A stretch of 64,000 bases of DNA, taken from positions 1-64,000 of the forward strand of contig NZ_JBJDPS010000007.1 of assembly GCF_044901685.1 (NCBI RefSeq), in the 5' to 3' direction. Each line of letters opens with the position of its first letter. The first letter of the stretch is position 1. Positions 15,023 to 24,058 of the stretch are shown here, piece after piece. Under the pieces are notes generated by a model. It was given only the letters and a program-made list of their open reading frames with translations, was not told the origin of the DNA and ran no database searches. The position numbers and the translations under genes were made by a program. The DNA is from Micromonospora_G sp044901685 (GTDB lineage Bacteria; Actinomycetota; Actinomycetes; Mycobacteriales; Micromonosporaceae).

Positions 15023-16150
15023 ATGAGGTTCGTACGGCTCGCGTCGGTGGCTGGCGCCATCACGCTCGCCGCTGCCCTTGCGGCCTGCGGCTCAAGCACC
15101 AAGACGGTCGACCAGGCCGGCGAGGGCGGCGACAACAGCGGTGCCCTGGTCGGCGTGACCATGCCGACCCGCTCCTCGGAGCGGTGGATCCACGACGGCG
15201 ACAACGTCAAGGCCGCCCTGGAGAAGCTGGGTTACAAGGTCGACCTGCAGTACGCCGAGAACGACATCCCGACGCAGGTCAACCAGATCGAGAACCAGAT
15301 CACCAAGGGCGCCAAGCTGCTGATCGTGGCCTCGATCGACGGCACCGCGCTGACCACCCAGTTGCAGGAGGCCGGGGACAAGAAGATCCCGGTCATCTCC
15401 TACGACCGCCTGATCCGCAACAGCCCGAACGTGGACTACTACGCCACCTTCGACAACTTCAAGGTCGGCGTCGAGCAGGCCACCTCGCTCCTGACCGGCC
15501 TGGGCCTGAAGAAGGCCGACGGCACCGACGGCGACGCCAAGGGCCCGTTCAACATCGAGCTCTTCGCCGGCTCGCCGGACGACAACAACGCCACCTTCTT
15601 CTTCAACGGCGCGATGTCGATCCTCCAGCCGTACGTCGACAAGGGCACGCTGGTGGTGAAGAGCGGTCAGAAGGACTTCAAGACCGTGGCCATCCTGCGC
15701 TGGGACCCGTCCACCGCGCAGCGGCGGATGGAGGACCTGCTGGCCAAGACGTACAGCGGCGGCACCAAGGTGCAGGGCGTGCTCTCGCCGTACGACGGTC
15801 TGTCGATCGGTATCCTCTCCGCGCTCAAGACCAGCGGTTACGGCACCGCGGGTCAGCCGTACCCGGTCGTGACCGGGCAGGACGCGGAGCTGGCCTCGGT
15901 GAAGTCGATCATCGCGGGTGAGCAGTACTCGACCGTCTACAAGGACACCGCGCAGCTCGCCGACGTGACCGTCAAGATGGCCGACGCCGTGCTCAAGGGC
16001 GGCAAGCCCGAGGTGAACAACACCACCGACTACGACAACGGCAACAAGGTCGTCCCGTCGTTCCTGCTCCAGCCGGTCGTGGTGGACAAGGCCAACTACC
16101 AGAAGGCCCTGGTCGACACCGGCTTCTACACCGCCGACCAGCTCAAGTAG
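15023..16150 (+). CDS. chvE: ChvE-type sugar-binding lipoprotein of a monosaccharide ABC importer
   Basis: A 375-residue binding protein. The signal ends in the lipobox LAAC (Cys at about 22), so it is anchored outside the membrane. The body (VGVTMPTRSSERWIHDGDNV, AENDIPTQVNQIENQITKGA, VISYDRLIRN) matches ChvE, the multiple-monosaccharide binding protein. A strong ribosome site (AAAGGAGAG) precedes the ATG. It is followed by its ATPase and permease genes and preceded by araB-D-A, so L-arabinose is the likely main ligand. A long hairpin separates it from the ATPase gene. Confidence 0.92.
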   Translation: MRFVRLASVAGAITLAAALAACGSSTKTVDQAGEGGDNSGALVGVTMPTRSSERWIHDGDNVKAALEKLGYKVDLQYAENDIPTQVNQIENQITKGAKLLIVASIDGTALTTQLQEAGDKKIPVISYDRLIRNSPNVDYYATFDNFKVGVEQATSLLTGLGLKKADGTDGDAKGPFNIELFAGSPDDNNATFFFNGAMSILQPYVDKGTLVVKSGQKDFKTVAILRWDPSTAQRRMEDLLAKTYSGGTKVQGVLSPYDGLSIGILSALKTSGYGTAGQPYPVVTGQDAELASVKSIIAGEQYSTVYKDTAQLADVTVKMADAVLKGGKPEVNNTTDYDNGNKVVPSFLLQPVVVDKANYQKALVDTGFYTADQLK

Positions 16151-16156
16151 TCCGAT

Positions 16157-16207
16157 CGCCGGTGCCGCCGCCGGGTCCCGTCACGGGGCCGGGCGGCGGC
16201 ACCGGCG
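16157..16207 (+). terminator. Intercistronic hairpin after the binding-protein gene
   Basis: A perfect 16-bp stem joins 16157-16172 and 16192-16207 around a 19-base loop. It starts 7 bases after the chvE stop codon and lies before the ATPase gene on the same strand. Such hairpins commonly stop part of the transcripts or protect the upstream mRNA, giving more binding protein than membrane components. A separate promoter for the ATPase gene is not obvious. Confidence 0.65.
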
Positions 16208-16255
16208 GGGCGACGTGGTTACGGCGGACCAGCACTGCCCGGAGGGACAGCAGGC

Positions 16256-17788
16256 ATGACCGACGACAACATCCTGCGGATGAGCGGGATCACCAAGACG
16301 TTCCCCGGGGTCAAGGCGCTCCAGGACGTCAACCTGTCCGTACGCCGGGGCGAGATCCACGCGATCTGCGGCGAGAACGGCGCGGGCAAGTCGACTTTGA
16401 TGAAGGTGCTCTCGGGCGTCTACCCGCACGGGTCGTACGAGGGTGAGATCTACTTCGACGGCGAGCTGTGCAGGTTCGCCGACATCCGGCAGAGCGAGCA
16501 GGTCGGCATCGCCATCATCCACCAGGAGTTGGCGCTGGCCCAGCAGCTCTCGATCGCCGAGAACATCTTCCTCGGCAACGAGCTGTCCACCCGAGGGCTG
16601 ATCGACTGGAACCGGACCAACCACGAGGCCGGGCTGCTGCTGCGCCGGGTGGGGCTGGACGAGAACCCGGTGACGCCGGTGCTCGACCTCGGCGTGGGCA
16701 AGCAGCAGCTCGTCGAGATCGCCAAGGCGCTCTCCAAGAAGGTACGGCTGCTGATCCTCGACGAGCCGACCGCGGCGCTGAACGACGACGACTCCGCCCA
16801 CCTGCTCGACCTGCTGCGTGGGCTGCGCGACGAGGGCATCACCTCGGTGATCATCTCGCACAAGCTCAACGAGGTCAGGGCGATCGCGGACCGGATCACG
16901 ATCCTGCGCGACGGGCGCTCGATCGAGACCCTCGATCCGTCCGTCGAGGACGTCTCCGAGGGCCGGATCATCTCCGGGATGGTCGGCCGGGCGCTGGAGA
17001 ACCGCTTCCCGCCGCACGAGTCGAACGTCGGCGAGGAGGTTCTGCGGATCGAGGACTGGACCGTACACAGCCCGACCCAGCGTGGTCGGGTGGTGGTCTC
17101 CAACGCCAACCTGACCCTGCGTCGGGGCGAGATCGTCGGGCTGGCCGGACTGATGGGCGCCGGCCGTACCGAGCTGGCGATGAGTGTCTTCGGCCGCTCG
17201 TACGGCAAGGACATCTCGGGTCGGATCATCAAGGACGGCAAGGAGATCGAGCTGCGCTCGGTACGCGACGCCATCCGGCACGGGATCGCGTACGTGACCG
17301 AGGACCGCAAGCGGTACGGGCTCAACCTGATCGACGACATCAAGCGCAACGTCTCCGCCGCCGCCCTGCGCAAGCTCGCCCGGCGCGGCTGGGTCAACGA
17401 GAACGAGGAGTACCGGGTCGCCGACGACTTCCGGGCCAGCATGAACATCAAGGCCCCGAGCGTGGCGAGCATCACCGGCAAGCTCAGCGGCGGCAACCAG
17501 CAGAAGGTCGTGCTGTCCAAGTGGATCTTCACCGATCCGGACGTACTGATCCTCGACGAGCCGACCCGGGGCATCGACGTGGGTGCCAAGTACGAGATCT
17601 ACTCGATCATCAACCGGCTCGCCGATGAGGGCAAGGCGGTGCTGGTCATCTCGTCCGAGCTGCCGGAGCTGCTCGGCCTCTGCGACCGGGTCTACGCCCT
17701 GTCGGCGGGACGGGTCACCGGTGAGGTCAGTCGGGCGGAAGCCAGCCAGGAACGACTCATGCAGTACATGACCAAGGAACAGGAGTAG
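16256..17788 (+). CDS. mmsA: Sugar ABC importer ATPase (MmsA/GguA type, two nucleotide-binding domains)
   Basis: A 510-residue fusion of two ABC ATPase domains, as in RbsA/AraG/GguA importers. First domain: Walker A GENGAGKSTLMK, signature LDLGVGKQQLVEIAKAL and Walker B LLILDEPTAAL. Second domain: LAGLMGAGRTEL in place of a standard Walker A, signature LSGGNQQKVVLSKW and VLILDEPTRGIDV. This degenerate second half is normal for the family. It powers uptake of the sugar bound by the ChvE-type protein. The ATG is preceded by GGAGGGAC. Confidence 0.94.
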   Translation: MTDDNILRMSGITKTFPGVKALQDVNLSVRRGEIHAICGENGAGKSTLMKVLSGVYPHGSYEGEIYFDGELCRFADIRQSEQVGIAIIHQELALAQQLSIAENIFLGNELSTRGLIDWNRTNHEAGLLLRRVGLDENPVTPVLDLGVGKQQLVEIAKALSKKVRLLILDEPTAALNDDDSAHLLDLLRGLRDEGITSVIISHKLNEVRAIADRITILRDGRSIETLDPSVEDVSEGRIISGMVGRALENRFPPHESNVGEEVLRIEDWTVHSPTQRGRVVVSNANLTLRRGEIVGLAGLMGAGRTELAMSVFGRSYGKDISGRIIKDGKEIELRSVRDAIRHGIAYVTEDRKRYGLNLIDDIKRNVSAAALRKLARRGWVNENEEYRVADDFRASMNIKAPSVASITGKLSGGNQQKVVLSKWIFTDPDVLILDEPTRGIDVGAKYEIYSIINRLADEGKAVLVISSELPELLGLCDRVYALSAGRVTGEVSRAEASQERLMQYMTKEQE

Positions 17789-17794
17789 ACCCCG

Positions 17795-19063
17795 ATGAGC
17801 AGCATCGCACCCGCGAGCGCCGATGCCGGTGCCGGTGCCTCGGTGGGCGTCGGCGACCCGAGGCCACCGGACGGTAAGCCACTGCGTCGATTCTCGCTGA
17901 ACCTCCGGCAGAGCGGCATCTACGTCGCGTTCGCCCTGATCATCGTGTTGTTCTCGGTGCTCACCGGTGGCGATCTTCTGCAACCGCAGAACATATCAAA
18001 CATCATCGTGCAGAACTCGTACATCCTGATCCTCGCGATCGGGATGATCCTGATCATCATCGCCGGGCACATCGACCTCTCGGTCGGCTCGGTCGTCGCG
18101 ATGAGCGGCGCGATCGCCGCGGTGCTGATGGTCAACCACGATGTGCCCTGGCCGCTGGCCCTGCTGATCACGCTTGTCGTCGGTGGGCTGATCGGGGCCT
18201 GGCAGGGTTACTGGATCGCCTACTTCGGCATCCCCGCCTTCATCGTCACGCTCGCCGGCATGCTGCTGTTCCGGGCGCTGACCCTGACGGTCCTGGGCAA
18301 CCAGGGAATCGGGCCGTTCCCGGAGCAGGTGCGGACCCTCTCCAACGGCTTCACCAGCGGCTACTTCGGCAACATCGGCCTCGGGCCACTCGGCGGCGCG
18401 GACCTGTTCAGCCTCCTGGTCGGGCTGGTCGCGGTGGTCGGCATCGCCGGCACCCAGTGGCGTACCCGCAAGGCCCGCCTCGGCTACCAGCAGACCGTCG
18501 AGCCGATGCCGATCTTCCTGCTGAAGATCATCGCGGCGGCGGCCGTGGTGCTGGCCGTGGTGGTGCAGCTCGCCCGGTTCAAGAACCTGCCCTGGGTGCT
18601 GGTGCTCCTGGCGGTGCTGGTCCTGGCGTACTCGCTGCTGACCAACCGGGCGGTCTTCGGCCGGCAGATCTACGCCGTCGGCGGCAACCTCCAGGCCGCG
18701 ACGCTCTCCGGCGTAAAGGTCAAGTCGGTGATCTTCTGGATCTTCGTCAACATGGGTGTGCTCGCGGCGCTCGCCGGGGTCATCTTCGCCGGCCGGCTCA
18801 ACCAGGCCGGGCCGACCGCCGGCACCTCCTTCGAACTCGACGCGATCGCGGCCGCCTTCATCGGTGGCGCGGCGGTCCAGGGTGGTGTGGGCAAGGTGGT
18901 CGGTGCCATCACCGGTGGCCTGATCATGGGTGTGATCAACAACGGGATGTCGCTGATCGGCGCGCCGAGCGAGCGGGTGATGCTGGTCAAGGGCATCGTG
19001 CTGCTCGCCGCGGTGGCGTTCGACGTCTGGACCAAGCGGCGCGCCGGCCTCTCCGGCCGCTGA
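17795..19063 (+). CDS. mmsB: Sugar ABC importer permease (MmsB/GguB type)
   Basis: A 422-residue membrane protein with about ten hydrophobic segments and the AraH/RbsC-type motif GHIDLSVGSVVAMSGAIAAV near residue 90. Its length, longer than RbsC (about 320), and the ending RAVFGRQIYAVGGNLQAATL...IGGAAVQGGVGKVVGAITGG match multiple-monosaccharide permeases. It starts 6 bases after the ATPase gene and ends the operon, followed by a strong terminator. Confidence 0.94.
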   Translation: MSSIAPASADAGAGASVGVGDPRPPDGKPLRRFSLNLRQSGIYVAFALIIVLFSVLTGGDLLQPQNISNIIVQNSYILILAIGMILIIIAGHIDLSVGSVVAMSGAIAAVLMVNHDVPWPLALLITLVVGGLIGAWQGYWIAYFGIPAFIVTLAGMLLFRALTLTVLGNQGIGPFPEQVRTLSNGFTSGYFGNIGLGPLGGADLFSLLVGLVAVVGIAGTQWRTRKARLGYQQTVEPMPIFLLKIIAAAAVVLAVVVQLARFKNLPWVLVLLAVLVLAYSLLTNRAVFGRQIYAVGGNLQAATLSGVKVKSVIFWIFVNMGVLAALAGVIFAGRLNQAGPTAGTSFELDAIAAAFIGGAAVQGGVGKVVGAITGGLIMGVINNGMSLIGAPSERVMLVKGIVLLAAVAFDVWTKRRAGLSGR

Positions 19064-19081
19064 CCCACCGCTACGCCGAGA

Positions 19082-19116
19082 ACGGCGGTCGGTGCCGAAC
19101 CGGCACCGACCGCCGT
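19082..19116 (+). terminator. Terminator of the arabinose/importer operon
   Basis: ACGGCGGTCGGTGCC (19082-19096) and its exact complement (19102-19116) form a 15-bp stem with a 5-base loop (GAACC). It lies 19 bases after the permease stop, between this gene and the convergent gene ending at 19154, and could serve both. Confidence 0.8.
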
Positions 19117-19153
19117 CGGCGTTCCTGCTCCGGGGACCGGCCCCGGCGGCCGT

Positions 19154-19909
19154 TCAGCGTCGGAGCATCGCCAGGCCGTGCACGGCCGACCGTACGGCCG
19201 TCAGCCCACCCATGCCCTTCGCCGCCTGTTGCAGGCCCCCCGGTACGTGCCGCATCGCGCCGGGTACGTGCCGCATCGCGGCCGGCACCTGCCCCACGGC
19301 ACCGGGCAGAAGACGCATCGCCTTGACGGCGTACCCGGTGGCGCCGGACCGGCGGCGCAGGCTGACGGCCCGGTGCAGCATCCCCCGGGCCACCTGGCCG
19401 GGCTTCTGCTGCTCCCCGGCGAGCGCGGTGACCACGATCAGCGCACCGGTGAGCGCGGGAATCGCCCACTGGAGCACCCGGAGTTGTCGCTGGCTCGACG
19501 CGATCTGACCCGGTGTCTCACGGCTGGGCTCGGTGGTTCCCTCGACCGGCGCACCGCCGGCCCGTTGCAGCTTCATCCCGAGCATCCGGCTGTAGCCGGT
19601 CACCGCCAGCGCCGCGACGGTGAGCCCGGTCTTGACCAGGCTCATCCGGCCCACCCCGGACTGGGCGATCACCCGTGGGCTCTCGGTCACCAGTTCGCCC
19701 GCCGCACCGGCCACGTGTGCCCCGATCGCGGCGGCGTTGACCGGGGTCCACCTGGCCCAGCCGGCCGAGGCGACCCCGAGCCGCTGGGTCGAGTCGTCCA
19801 CCCGCGCCGCCGCGCTGTTGACCCCGACCGCGCCCATCAGCGAACCGCCGAACCAGGCCGCCAGCCCCAGATCGTGCATCGAGCGCAACACGGTATGTCG
19901 TTCGGACAT
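19154..19909 (-). CDS. Conserved membrane protein of unknown function
   Basis: A 251-residue protein I cannot assign. It begins MSERHTVLRSMHDLGLAAWFGGSLMGAVGVN and has hydrophobic or weakly hydrophobic stretches at about 15-33, 85-103 and 148-166 (VLQWAIPALTGALIVVTALAG). The last 70 residues form a Met/Arg/Gly-rich tail with repeated pieces such as AMRHVPGAMRHVPGG, encoded by a short DNA duplication near 19240-19280. The ATG at 19909 has GGGAGGGA upstream. Similar short membrane proteins exist in actinobacteria as far as I recall, but I know no function. Confidence 0.7.
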   Translation of the reverse strand: MSERHTVLRSMHDLGLAAWFGGSLMGAVGVNSAAARVDDSTQRLGVASAGWARWTPVNAAAIGAHVAGAAGELVTESPRVIAQSGVGRMSLVKTGLTVAALAVTGYSRMLGMKLQRAGGAPVEGTTEPSRETPGQIASSQRQLRVLQWAIPALTGALIVVTALAGEQQKPGQVARGMLHRAVSLRRRSGATGYAVKAMRLLPGAVGQVPAAMRHVPGAMRHVPGGLQQAAKGMGGLTAVRSAVHGLAMLRR

Positions 19910-20049
19910 CTGATCCCTCCCGCCTGGTGAGGATCGGCGTTTACCCGTACGCCCCGGCGCTAATCCCGACGGCTCGCGACCGCCCGGACCGGTGGTGGGT
20001 GCTGTGCCGTGGTGTGCCGGGCCGTCCGTTTCCGGGTCCGCCCCGATTC

Positions 20050-21063
20050 TCAGCGGCGTGGGTCGACGTGCACCTTTGGACCGGGGCCGGCGTTGTCCGG
20101 CAGCCGGCCGGCGAGCACCCCACCCACCTCGTCGAGACCGACGGTGGCGGCGACGAGCGGTCGGGGATCGACCGCCGCGTCGGCGTACCGGGCGATGGTG
20201 CCGGCCAGCCCGGCCGAGGCACCGAGGATGCCGACCGCCGTCACGTCCTTGAGCGCCAGCGTCCGGGTGTCGATCCGGCTCGGTGTCCCCGAGAGGCCGA
20301 CGTAGACGATCCGGCCGCCCGGTTCGACCAGGTCGAGGGCGAGGGCGGGCACCGCCGGGTCGTTCGACGCGTCGACCACCGCGTCCCAGGGCAGCGCGGG
20401 AATCCGGCCGTCCGGCCACACCCCGGAGAAGCCCCGGGTACGGGCGAAGTCCAGCGACCGGGCCGAGGTGCCCACCACGTGCACCTCGGCGCCCTCGGTC
20501 CGGGCGAACTCGGCCACCAGCAGCCCGATCGTGCCCGGCCCGAGGACCAGCAACCGGTCGCCAGGGGTCAGCGCGGCACCTCGTACCGAACGCAGCGCGT
20601 TGCCGCCCGGCTCCACCAACGCGCCGGCCGTGTCGTCCACCGTGTCGGGCAGGGCGTGCAGCGCGGTGACCGGCACCGCCAACCGCTCGGCCAGTGCCCC
20701 GGCGAAGCCGCCCCTGATGCCGATCTCGGAGCGGTCCGCGCAGACGTGCCCACCCCCGGCGAGGCAGCGTCGGCAGTGCCCGCAGCCGAGCATCGTGTCA
20801 CCGGTGACCCGGCGGCCGAGCCAGGCGGGGTCGACGTCGCGCCCGACCGAGGCCACCGTGCCGCACCACTCGTGCCCGAGCCGGATCGGATAACTCGCGT
20901 ACCCCTGGTGCAGGTAGGCCATCTCGCCGGTGAAGAACTCGACGTCGGTCCCGCAGACCCCGACCCGGGCCACGTCGACCACCACCTGGCCCGCCCCGGC
21001 CTCGGGCGGCTCGACGTCCTCGACCGAGCCGCGACCTGGACCGGTGACCACGAAGGCCCTCAC
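20050..21063 (-). CDS. Zinc-dependent alcohol (sugar/polyol) dehydrogenase
   Basis: A 337-residue medium-chain dehydrogenase. It has the catalytic zinc region GVCGTDVEFFTG and GHEWCGTVASVG, the structural zinc lobe CGHCRRCLAGGGHVC, the active-site acidic stretch ALVEPGGNALRSV, and the nucleotide-binding loop VLGPGTIGLLVAEFA. This subset (threonine/sorbitol/glucose dehydrogenase-like) oxidises sugars or polyols with NAD(P). The start is uncertain: GTG at 21063 is used; GTG at 21072 is also in frame and neither has a clear ribosome site. It is divergent from the IlvD/Edd dehydratase, so the pair may oxidise a sugar to a sugar acid and then dehydrate it. Substrate not determinable. Confidence 0.85.
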   Translation of the reverse strand: MRAFVVTGPGRGSVEDVEPPEAGAGQVVVDVARVGVCGTDVEFFTGEMAYLHQGYASYPIRLGHEWCGTVASVGRDVDPAWLGRRVTGDTMLGCGHCRRCLAGGGHVCADRSEIGIRGGFAGALAERLAVPVTALHALPDTVDDTAGALVEPGGNALRSVRGAALTPGDRLLVLGPGTIGLLVAEFARTEGAEVHVVGTSARSLDFARTRGFSGVWPDGRIPALPWDAVVDASNDPAVPALALDLVEPGGRIVYVGLSGTPSRIDTRTLALKDVTAVGILGASAGLAGTIARYADAAVDPRPLVAATVGLDEVGGVLAGRLPDNAGPGPKVHVDPRR

Positions 21064-21178
21064 CCGACGCACCCGTGACGGGTGGACTCGCGGTGTCGGG
21101 TCGCCGGGCCTGATCTTGCGGTAGCCTCGGCCACGTCCAGATCCTAGGCTGGTGTTCCAGTGATGGGAAGGCGGGCAC

Positions 21179-22894
21179 ATGTCGGGACAGCGCAGCGCGC
21201 AGTGGTACGCCGGGACCGACCGCAACGCCTACATCCACCGCGCCTGGATGCGACGGGGCCTGCCGGCGAACGCCTTCGACGGTCGCCCGCACATCGCCAT
21301 CGCGAACAGCGCCTCCGACCTGACCCCGTGCAACAGTCATCTGGACGAACTGGCCCAGAGCGTCAAGCAGGGCGTGTACGCCGCCGGCGGCATCCCGTTG
21401 AACCTGCCGGTGGTGTCGCTCGGCGAGACACAGGTACGTCCGACCGCGATGCTGTGGCGGAACATGGCCGCGATGGCGACCGAGGAGATGCTGCGGGCGA
21501 ACCCGATCGACGGGGTCGTCCTGCTCGGCGGTTGCGACAAGACCATTCCGGCCCTGCTGATGGCCGCCGCCTCGGTCGACCTGCCGGCCGTGGTGGTGCC
21601 CGGCGGCCCGATGCTGACCGGCACCTTCCGGGGCGTGGCCCTCGGCTGCGGCACCGACGTGTGGAAGCTCTCCGAGGAGGTGCGCGCTGGCACCCTCTCG
21701 GAGGAGCAGTTCATGCGTTCCGAGTCGTCCATGATCCGCAGCCGGGGACACTGCAACACGATGGGCACCGCGTCCACGATGGCGCTGGTCACCGAGGCCC
21801 TCGGCATGACCCTGCCCGGCCTGGCCGGCACCCCGGCACCGGACAGTCGTCTGCTACAGGGCGCGCACGACGCGGGGCGGCTCGCGGTCGAGCTGGTCGC
21901 GGCCGAACGTCGCCCGAGTGGAGTGCTCACCCGTGCTTCGTTCCTGAACGCGATCGTCGCGCTGGCCGCGATCGGCGGCTCCACCAACGCGGTCGTCCAC
22001 CTGCTGGCCGTCGCCGGCCGGCTCGGGGTCGAGCTGACCCAGGACGACTTCGACCGTACCGGCGCGGAGGTGCCGTTGCTGGTCGACCTCCAGCCGGCCG
22101 GTCGGTTCCTGATGGACGACCTGCACCGGGCCGGCGGTCTGCTCGCCGTGCTGCGCGAGGTCCGCGACCTGCTCGACCCGGAGGCGCTGACGGTCACCGG
22201 GCGCCCGCTCGTCGACTACCTCGACGACGCCCACATCTTCGACCACGAGGTGATCCGGGTACGCGAACAGCCGCTGCTCCCGCACGCCGGGATCGCGGTG
22301 CTGCACGGCAACCTCGCCCCGTCCGGCGCCATCATCAAGCCCGCGGCGGCATCACCCGAACTGCTGTCGCACCGGGGCCGGGCGGTGGTCTTCGACTCGA
22401 TCGAGGACCTGCACGCCCGGATCGACGACCCGGACCTCGATGTCGACGCCGATTCGGTGCTGGTGCTCCGGGGGTGTGGACCGCGAGGTTATCCGGGCAT
22501 GCCGGAGGTGGCGAACCTGCCGCTGCCGGCAAAACTGTTGCGTGCCGGCGTACGCGACATGGTCCGGGTCTGCGACGGCCGGATGAGCGGCACCGCGTAC
22601 GGCACCGTGGTATTGCACGTCGCGCCGGAGGCGGCGGCCGGTGGGCCGTTGGCCCGGGTCCGTACCGGAGACATGATCGTGCTCGACGTGGACGCGCGTC
22701 GCCTCGACGTCGACGTGCCGCCGCAGGAGTGGGAGCAACGGGCGCCGGAGCCGGCGACCGTCGCGGCGTTCGCGGCCCCGAAACGCGGCTGGGAACGGCT
22801 CTACGTGGACACCGTCCGACAGGCCGACACCGGCGCGGACCTCGACTTCCTGATCGGGGCCAGCGGCGACCGGGTCGCCCGCGAGTCCCACTGA
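21179..22894 (+). CDS. IlvD/Edd-family sugar-acid dehydratase
   Basis: A 571-residue dehydratase with an iron-sulfur cluster. The three cluster cysteines are seen in DLTPCNSHL (Cys51), GGCDKTIPALL (Cys119) and SRGHCNTMG; the C-terminal blocks RGCGPRGYPGMPE and DGRMSGTAYGTVVLH complete the family signature. At this length and with the beginning WYAGTDRNAYIHRAWM it resembles arabinonate/xylonate/galactonate dehydratases rather than the branched-chain enzyme IlvD. It probably produces a 2-keto-3-deoxy sugar acid in the cytoplasm. No aldolase or second dehydratase of such a pathway lies nearby. The ATG follows GGGAAGGCGGG. Confidence 0.88.
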   Translation: MSGQRSAQWYAGTDRNAYIHRAWMRRGLPANAFDGRPHIAIANSASDLTPCNSHLDELAQSVKQGVYAAGGIPLNLPVVSLGETQVRPTAMLWRNMAAMATEEMLRANPIDGVVLLGGCDKTIPALLMAAASVDLPAVVVPGGPMLTGTFRGVALGCGTDVWKLSEEVRAGTLSEEQFMRSESSMIRSRGHCNTMGTASTMALVTEALGMTLPGLAGTPAPDSRLLQGAHDAGRLAVELVAAERRPSGVLTRASFLNAIVALAAIGGSTNAVVHLLAVAGRLGVELTQDDFDRTGAEVPLLVDLQPAGRFLMDDLHRAGGLLAVLREVRDLLDPEALTVTGRPLVDYLDDAHIFDHEVIRVREQPLLPHAGIAVLHGNLAPSGAIIKPAAASPELLSHRGRAVVFDSIEDLHARIDDPDLDVDADSVLVLRGCGPRGYPGMPEVANLPLPAKLLRAGVRDMVRVCDGRMSGTAYGTVVLHVAPEAAAGGPLARVRTGDMIVLDVDARRLDVDVPPQEWEQRAPEPATVAAFAAPKRGWERLYVDTVRQADTGADLDFLIGASGDRVARESH

Positions 22895-22915
22895 GAACAC
22901 CACCGCCATCGGAAC

Positions 22916-22957
22916 GGGGACCGGGAAGGGTTCCGTTGCCGAACCTTCCCGGTCCCC
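22916..22957 (+). terminator. Terminator after the dehydratase gene
   Basis: GGGGACCGGGAAGG (22916-22929) pairs perfectly with CCTTCCCGGTCCCC (22944-22957), a 14-bp stem with a 14-base loop that can pair further. It starts 22 bases after the dehydratase stop and also faces the convergent gene ending at 23045. Confidence 0.8.
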
Positions 22958-23044
22958 GCTCCAGGTCGCGCATCAGTGTCGGCGGCGCGGTCGGGGAACC
23001 TTCCGACCGTCCGGGATCACTTGTCCACGGCTCTTGGGAGCCGG

Positions 23045-24058
23045 CTAGATGATGTTCGCGGTGAAGATCATATTGTCGGCGTAGAGTGCGCGGAGTTGGC
23101 CGTGGATGAGCGCGAAACGGGGATCGACCTTCATGTTCCACTGATCGGGGAACCCGGGCTGCCAGGTCCAGTCACCCCAGCTCGTGAACGCCGTCCCGGG
23201 AGTTTGGCTCACCGTACCCCCGAGATAGACCAGCTTCGACCCGAGTTCGCGTCCGCCGAGCCGGAGTTCGTCTCCGCGTGCCATCAGTGTGGGGGCGCCG
23301 AGAATGTTGAAGCCGGTCCCGAAGTTGCGCGAATTTGGGATGTACCACCACTGGTTGGTCACCACACTGTTGTTGTCTATCTTGATGTACGAAACTCCGA
23401 CCTGCCCGGAGGTCACCCTCATTGCCAGCATGGCGGTCCGGTAGTCGCCGCTCACCTGCCTGAGCGTCGCGAGAGCGGGGGCGTAGCTGGTGGCGCCTTC
23501 CGATCCAAGGACGGTCGTCCGCTGGTACCACCCGCCGCCGGGGTGTATGACGAGGGTGTAGACCGTGTTGCTGAATCCGGTGTAGGCAAGCAGCAACTGG
23601 CCGTCGTTGATTTCGGTGGCCGCGATCGGCACGGGGGTCGTGTCGGGGAACAGACCGTGGGCCCAGCCCGTCATCCGTCTCGTGTCCGTCGGGTACGCGT
23701 AGTTGATCCGGTTGTCCAGGCCCGCGTAGATCACGTACGGGATGTTGCGCCAGGTGACGACGGTGGGTGCCGTCAATGAGGTCGCTCCGGGTACCGACAT
23801 CGGGAAATCGTCGTCCCGATGGATGTAGACCTGGTGGTCTCCGTTGTTCGAGAGGTACGCCGTGACCAGGTGGTCGCAGCAGCCGTCGTTGTAGGTCGCC
23901 TGGCTCGGTGAGATGTTCGACCTGACGTTCCTGAACTGGCCGACGGTGGACCATGCGTTCGGCGTGTCGGCCGAGGCGGGCGGCGCGACGGCAAATACCG
24001 TGGCGATCGCCGCTGCGGAAGCCACAACGATCTGTTGCCAACGTTTCGTGAACTGCAA
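23045..24058 (-). CDS. Secreted protein of unknown function, low GC, possible beta-propeller
   Basis: A 337-residue exported protein. The signal is KRWQQIVVASAAAIATVFAV with a likely cut after PPASA (residue 30). The mature part is rich in Trp, Tyr, Asn, Gly and Thr and shows short repeating strands such as TAPTVVTWRNIPYVIYAGLD, RMTGWAHGLF and TLMARGDELRLGGR, which suggests a beta-propeller or lectin-like fold. There are only two Cys (GCCDH, about residue 60). I do not recognise the family. Base composition is clearly poorer in GC than all neighbours (codons such as TTG, AAT, GAA and TAT are common), a sign of transfer. Strong ribosome site (AGGAGGGA) upstream of the ATG. Confidence 0.8.
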   Translation of the reverse strand: MQFTKRWQQIVVASAAAIATVFAVAPPASADTPNAWSTVGQFRNVRSNISPSQATYNDGCCDHLVTAYLSNNGDHQVYIHRDDDFPMSVPGATSLTAPTVVTWRNIPYVIYAGLDNRINYAYPTDTRRMTGWAHGLFPDTTPVPIAATEINDGQLLLAYTGFSNTVYTLVIHPGGGWYQRTTVLGSEGATSYAPALATLRQVSGDYRTAMLAMRVTSGQVGVSYIKIDNNSVVTNQWWYIPNSRNFGTGFNILGAPTLMARGDELRLGGRELGSKLVYLGGTVSQTPGTAFTSWGDWTWQPGFPDQWNMKVDPRFALIHGQLRALYADNMIFTANII

